Shown: one piece after another, positions 14,011 through 15,729 of the stretch
Numbering within the stretch: the stretch's first letter is position 1
Layout: the number at the start of each line of letters is the position of its first letter
Assembly: GCA_016296885.1 (NCBI GenBank)
Contig: JAEDHT010000039.1
Span: 1 to 15,729, forward strand
DNA from: Clostridiaceae bacterium
Lineage (GTDB): Bacteria; Bacillota; Clostridia; Oscillospirales; Acutalibacteraceae
Length of the DNA: 15,729 nucleotides
Reading direction: 5' to 3'
Position numbers and translations under genes: made by a program
Notes under the pieces: model-generated
What the model was told of the DNA's origin: nothing
The model's database searches: none
The model's input: the letters and a program-made list of their open reading frames with translations, nothing else

Positions 14011-15618
14011 TTATACATTGAAGTAGTTTTTAATTGCCTGTGTTTCCGCTGTGTCCCCGAATTTAGCAAACATAAAGTTATGATAATCTTCAACATATGG
14101 ATTGGTTTTGAGAATATCGAAGAATACATCAAGAATTTTATCTTGCGGGAAATTGGGATTGGAGAGATTTTGAAAAATGTTGCTTGCCTGTTGTGCTAAA
14201 TCATCAGTAGGATACCAAATATCCTTGCCGTTCTGATTAAGCGTAAATGTAAGAGAAAGAAATACTCTCCAAAAATCAATGAATACCAATTCAAACAGAT
14301 TGTCGGGATTGATACGCTGATAAAGTTCAAGTTGCTGTGCTTGATTGATTTGACTTGCCCCTTTTAATAAGCCTGCTTCTGCTCCGTCACGCACCAAGTT
14401 AAATGCTGTTGCCGTAGCAATACCTTTGGCAGCGCCCTTGATACCAAAGCCACCACCCACCAAATTAGGCACAAAACCCATAACAGTCGATACTCTGCTT
14501 TGATTTGCCTGTACGGTTAATTCCACACTTTCGGTTGTAACCAAATATTCCTCAATCGCCATATGGAAATCGTCTATATGCTGATTGGTAAACGATTCTT
14601 TTGTAACCGTCCATATGCTTTCCGAGATAAGAATATCCGTAGCCCGCTGTGTAACTACGCCCAAATGCTTATTGTAGATTTTGGGGAAGAACTCTAAATA
14701 TGTAGTCAAGTTCTGTACTTTTTTATCGTATTCCTTTCTTGCGTTATCAGCACAAACACGGGCTAATTTGTAGAACTTACTTCTATATGTATTAAATGCG
14801 TCCATATTGGCAGGGATAACCAGTGTCTTACCGTTTAGAACAAACTGCTTTTCTTCTCCGATAACTTGCATCCACGCTTCAGGTGCATATTCTGATTCGT
14901 TTGCGTTAGCGGTTGCTTTTGCATTATTGATAAAATCAATAATGTTTTGCACTAATAGTTTTTGGTCTGCACTTATTGGAATAGATATTGTATCAGCATT
15001 AGGCTTAGAAATTTGCAATATTGATTTTTCCACACTATCAACAACACTTACATTTATGTCGGCGAAGTACATTACTTGACCGCCTGAGCCACCTTGCATT
15101 GAATTTCCTACAATGTTGCCAATGCCGGACTTCAACATATAAAGCATTAGATAATCTTCGTATATTTCAATTTTTGTGCCTTGTTCAGACTGCAATACAT
15201 ATTTATAGTTTCTAACTGTTCCGTTTGCTAAATCAATTTGCTCGTTTGCGTATGTCATTGCTTTTGCGAAGCGTTCTTTTTGGCTGCTTTCAAATGATAA
15301 TACAAGTGTTTTGCCGTTGGCTTCGGTTTGTGCAACTCCATTTGATAAAGGCATAGGTGGAGTTACAACTCGAAGTGGTGTAAGTTGTGAATAGGTGTAT
15401 TCTTCACTTCCATAAATAAGAGAGCTTTCTGTAATTACAAACTTTTTGCCCATTCCGAAAGCGGCGGTAAATACCTCATACATTGTATGTGATGTGTTGT
15501 TTTCGGCTTCTTTGTTGGCTTGGCTCTCAGATACATTGCCCATAACCTGCTGAGCACCGTCAACGACTTTCTTTGCGGTATTGTTCAGTTTTTCAAATAG
15601 TTTTTTGCTGTCAAACAT
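14011..15618 (-). CDS. PH-like two-domain protein with glycine-rich hydrophobic segment
   Basis: This 535-residue protein was not recognised as a named gene. Two stretches (about 45-130 and 138-235) look like bacterial pleckstrin-homology-like domains: strands such as KFVITESSLIYGSEEYTYSQL and KIEIYEDYLMLYML lead into a terminal helix. Residues about 270-375 look helical. Residues 380-420 contain a glycine/alanine-rich hydrophobic stretch (VGGGFGIKGAAKGIATATAF), which could insert in a membrane or pack tightly as a glycine zipper. The remaining C-terminus is helical and acidic. No signal peptide is present. AGGAGG (15627-15632) is 8 bases before the ATG, and only 18 bases separate it from the stop of the upstream gene, so it is probably in an operon with that gene. 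A membrane-associated or stress-related role is only a guess. Confidence 0.85.
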   Translation of the reverse strand: MFDSKKLFEKLNNTAKKVVDGAQQVMGNVSESQANKEAENNTSHTMYEVFTAAFGMGKKFVITESSLIYGSEEYTYSQLTPLRVVTPPMPLSNGVAQTEANGKTLVLSFESSQKERFAKAMTYANEQIDLANGTVRNYKYVLQSEQGTKIEIYEDYLMLYMLKSGIGNIVGNSMQGGSGGQVMYFADINVSVVDSVEKSILQISKPNADTISIPISADQKLLVQNIIDFINNAKATANANESEYAPEAWMQVIGEEKQFVLNGKTLVIPANMDAFNTYRSKFYKLARVCADNARKEYDKKVQNLTTYLEFFPKIYNKHLGVVTQRATDILISESIWTVTKESFTNQHIDDFHMAIEEYLVTTESVELTVQANQSRVSTVMGFVPNLVGGGFGIKGAAKGIATATAFNLVRDGAEAGLLKGASQINQAQQLELYQRINPDNLFELVFIDFWRVFLSLTFTLNQNGKDIWYPTDDLAQQASNIFQNLSNPNFPQDKILDVFFDILKTNPYVEDYHNFMFAKFGDTAETQAIKNYFNV

Positions 15619-15636
15619 AATGACATCCTCCTAAAT

Positions 15637-15729
15637 TTATATAGATTTATTTTTACAATGTTCTACTACGCATATATCGCACTTAGGCTTGTTTACCGTA
15701 CATATCTCGCCGTAACCATTGGCACAGTA
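15637..15729 (-). CDS. C-terminal end of a cysteine-rich protein, possibly endonuclease III-like
   Basis: The minus-strand frame entering from the right edge gives 30 codons before a TAA at 15637-15639; the 5' part is outside the window. The residues include CTVNKPKCDICVVEHC, that is C-x6-C-x2-C-x4-C, plus one more cysteine upstream. The endonuclease III / MutY iron-sulfur loop is C-x6-C-x2-C-x5-C and also sits at the extreme C-terminus in a similar context (a KP residue pair, then CxxC). This fragment therefore may be the [4Fe-4S] loop of such a DNA glycosylase with one residue fewer in the last interval. A generic zinc-binding tail is the alternative. Confidence 0.5.
   Translation of the reverse strand, partial: YCANGYGEICTVNKPKCDICVVEHCKNKSI

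Noticed and set aside
1..15729. CRISPR array, tRNA or rRNA genes
   Set aside because: No evenly spaced repeats with unique spacers, no cloverleaf-like stretches and no recognisable rRNA segments were found on either strand.

Overview
The window looks like an accessory, defence-rich stretch from a low-GC Gram-positive bacterium, probably a gut Clostridia member (Ruminococcaceae or Eubacterium type). The reasons are AGGAGG-type ribosome sites before most genes, AT-rich intergenic DNA, consensus TTGNNN / TATAAT promoters, and a secreted surface protein and recombinases of a kind common in gut Firmicutes. The taxonomic placement is an inference. No rRNA, tRNA or CRISPR array was seen.

Layout from left to right. 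(1) Positions 1-1977, minus strand: a TetR-type regulator followed 37 bases later by a secreted surface protein that runs off the left edge. (2) Positions 1996-2508: a gene-poor spacer with repeated GCAAAAC elements, two hairpins, a tandem CTGTGAACA repeat and a possible gene remnant. (3) Positions 2509-3831, plus strand: a stand-alone AAA ATPase with a DUF4143 / PD-(D/E)XK tail. (4) Positions 3889-9437, plus strand: a strong promoter overlaid by two palindromes, then four closely packed genes. These are a DUF3990 (ADP-ribosyltransferase-like) toxin candidate, an HTH antitoxin candidate that overlaps it, and a GajA-like OLD nuclease and GajB-like UvrD helicase that overlap each other. A near-perfect bidirectional terminator ends the block. 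(5) Positions 9498-12228, minus strand: a large serine recombinase, a tyrosine-phosphatase-like protein and a small resolvase. (6) Positions 12409-13958, plus strand, divergent from the resolvase: a promoter, palindrome and mutually exclusive leader hairpins. They precede a 439-residue protein with an Rx5H motif that suggests a HEPN ribonuclease, and a strong terminator follows. (7) Positions 14011-15729, minus strand: a PH-like two-domain protein, downstream of the cysteine-rich end of a gene that may be an endonuclease III family member.

The central reading is a Gabija-type anti-phage pair (OLD ATPase/TOPRIM nuclease plus UvrD-like helicase) that appears to share a transcript with an upstream ART-like toxin and HTH antitoxin. 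No promoter or terminator is visible in the 30 bases between antitoxin and GajA. If co-transcription holds, the HTH protein would be positioned to control both modules through the palindromes at the toxin promoter. The adjacent serine-recombinase module and the HEPN-like gene fit a mobile defence island. No attachment sites could be identified from the sequence alone.
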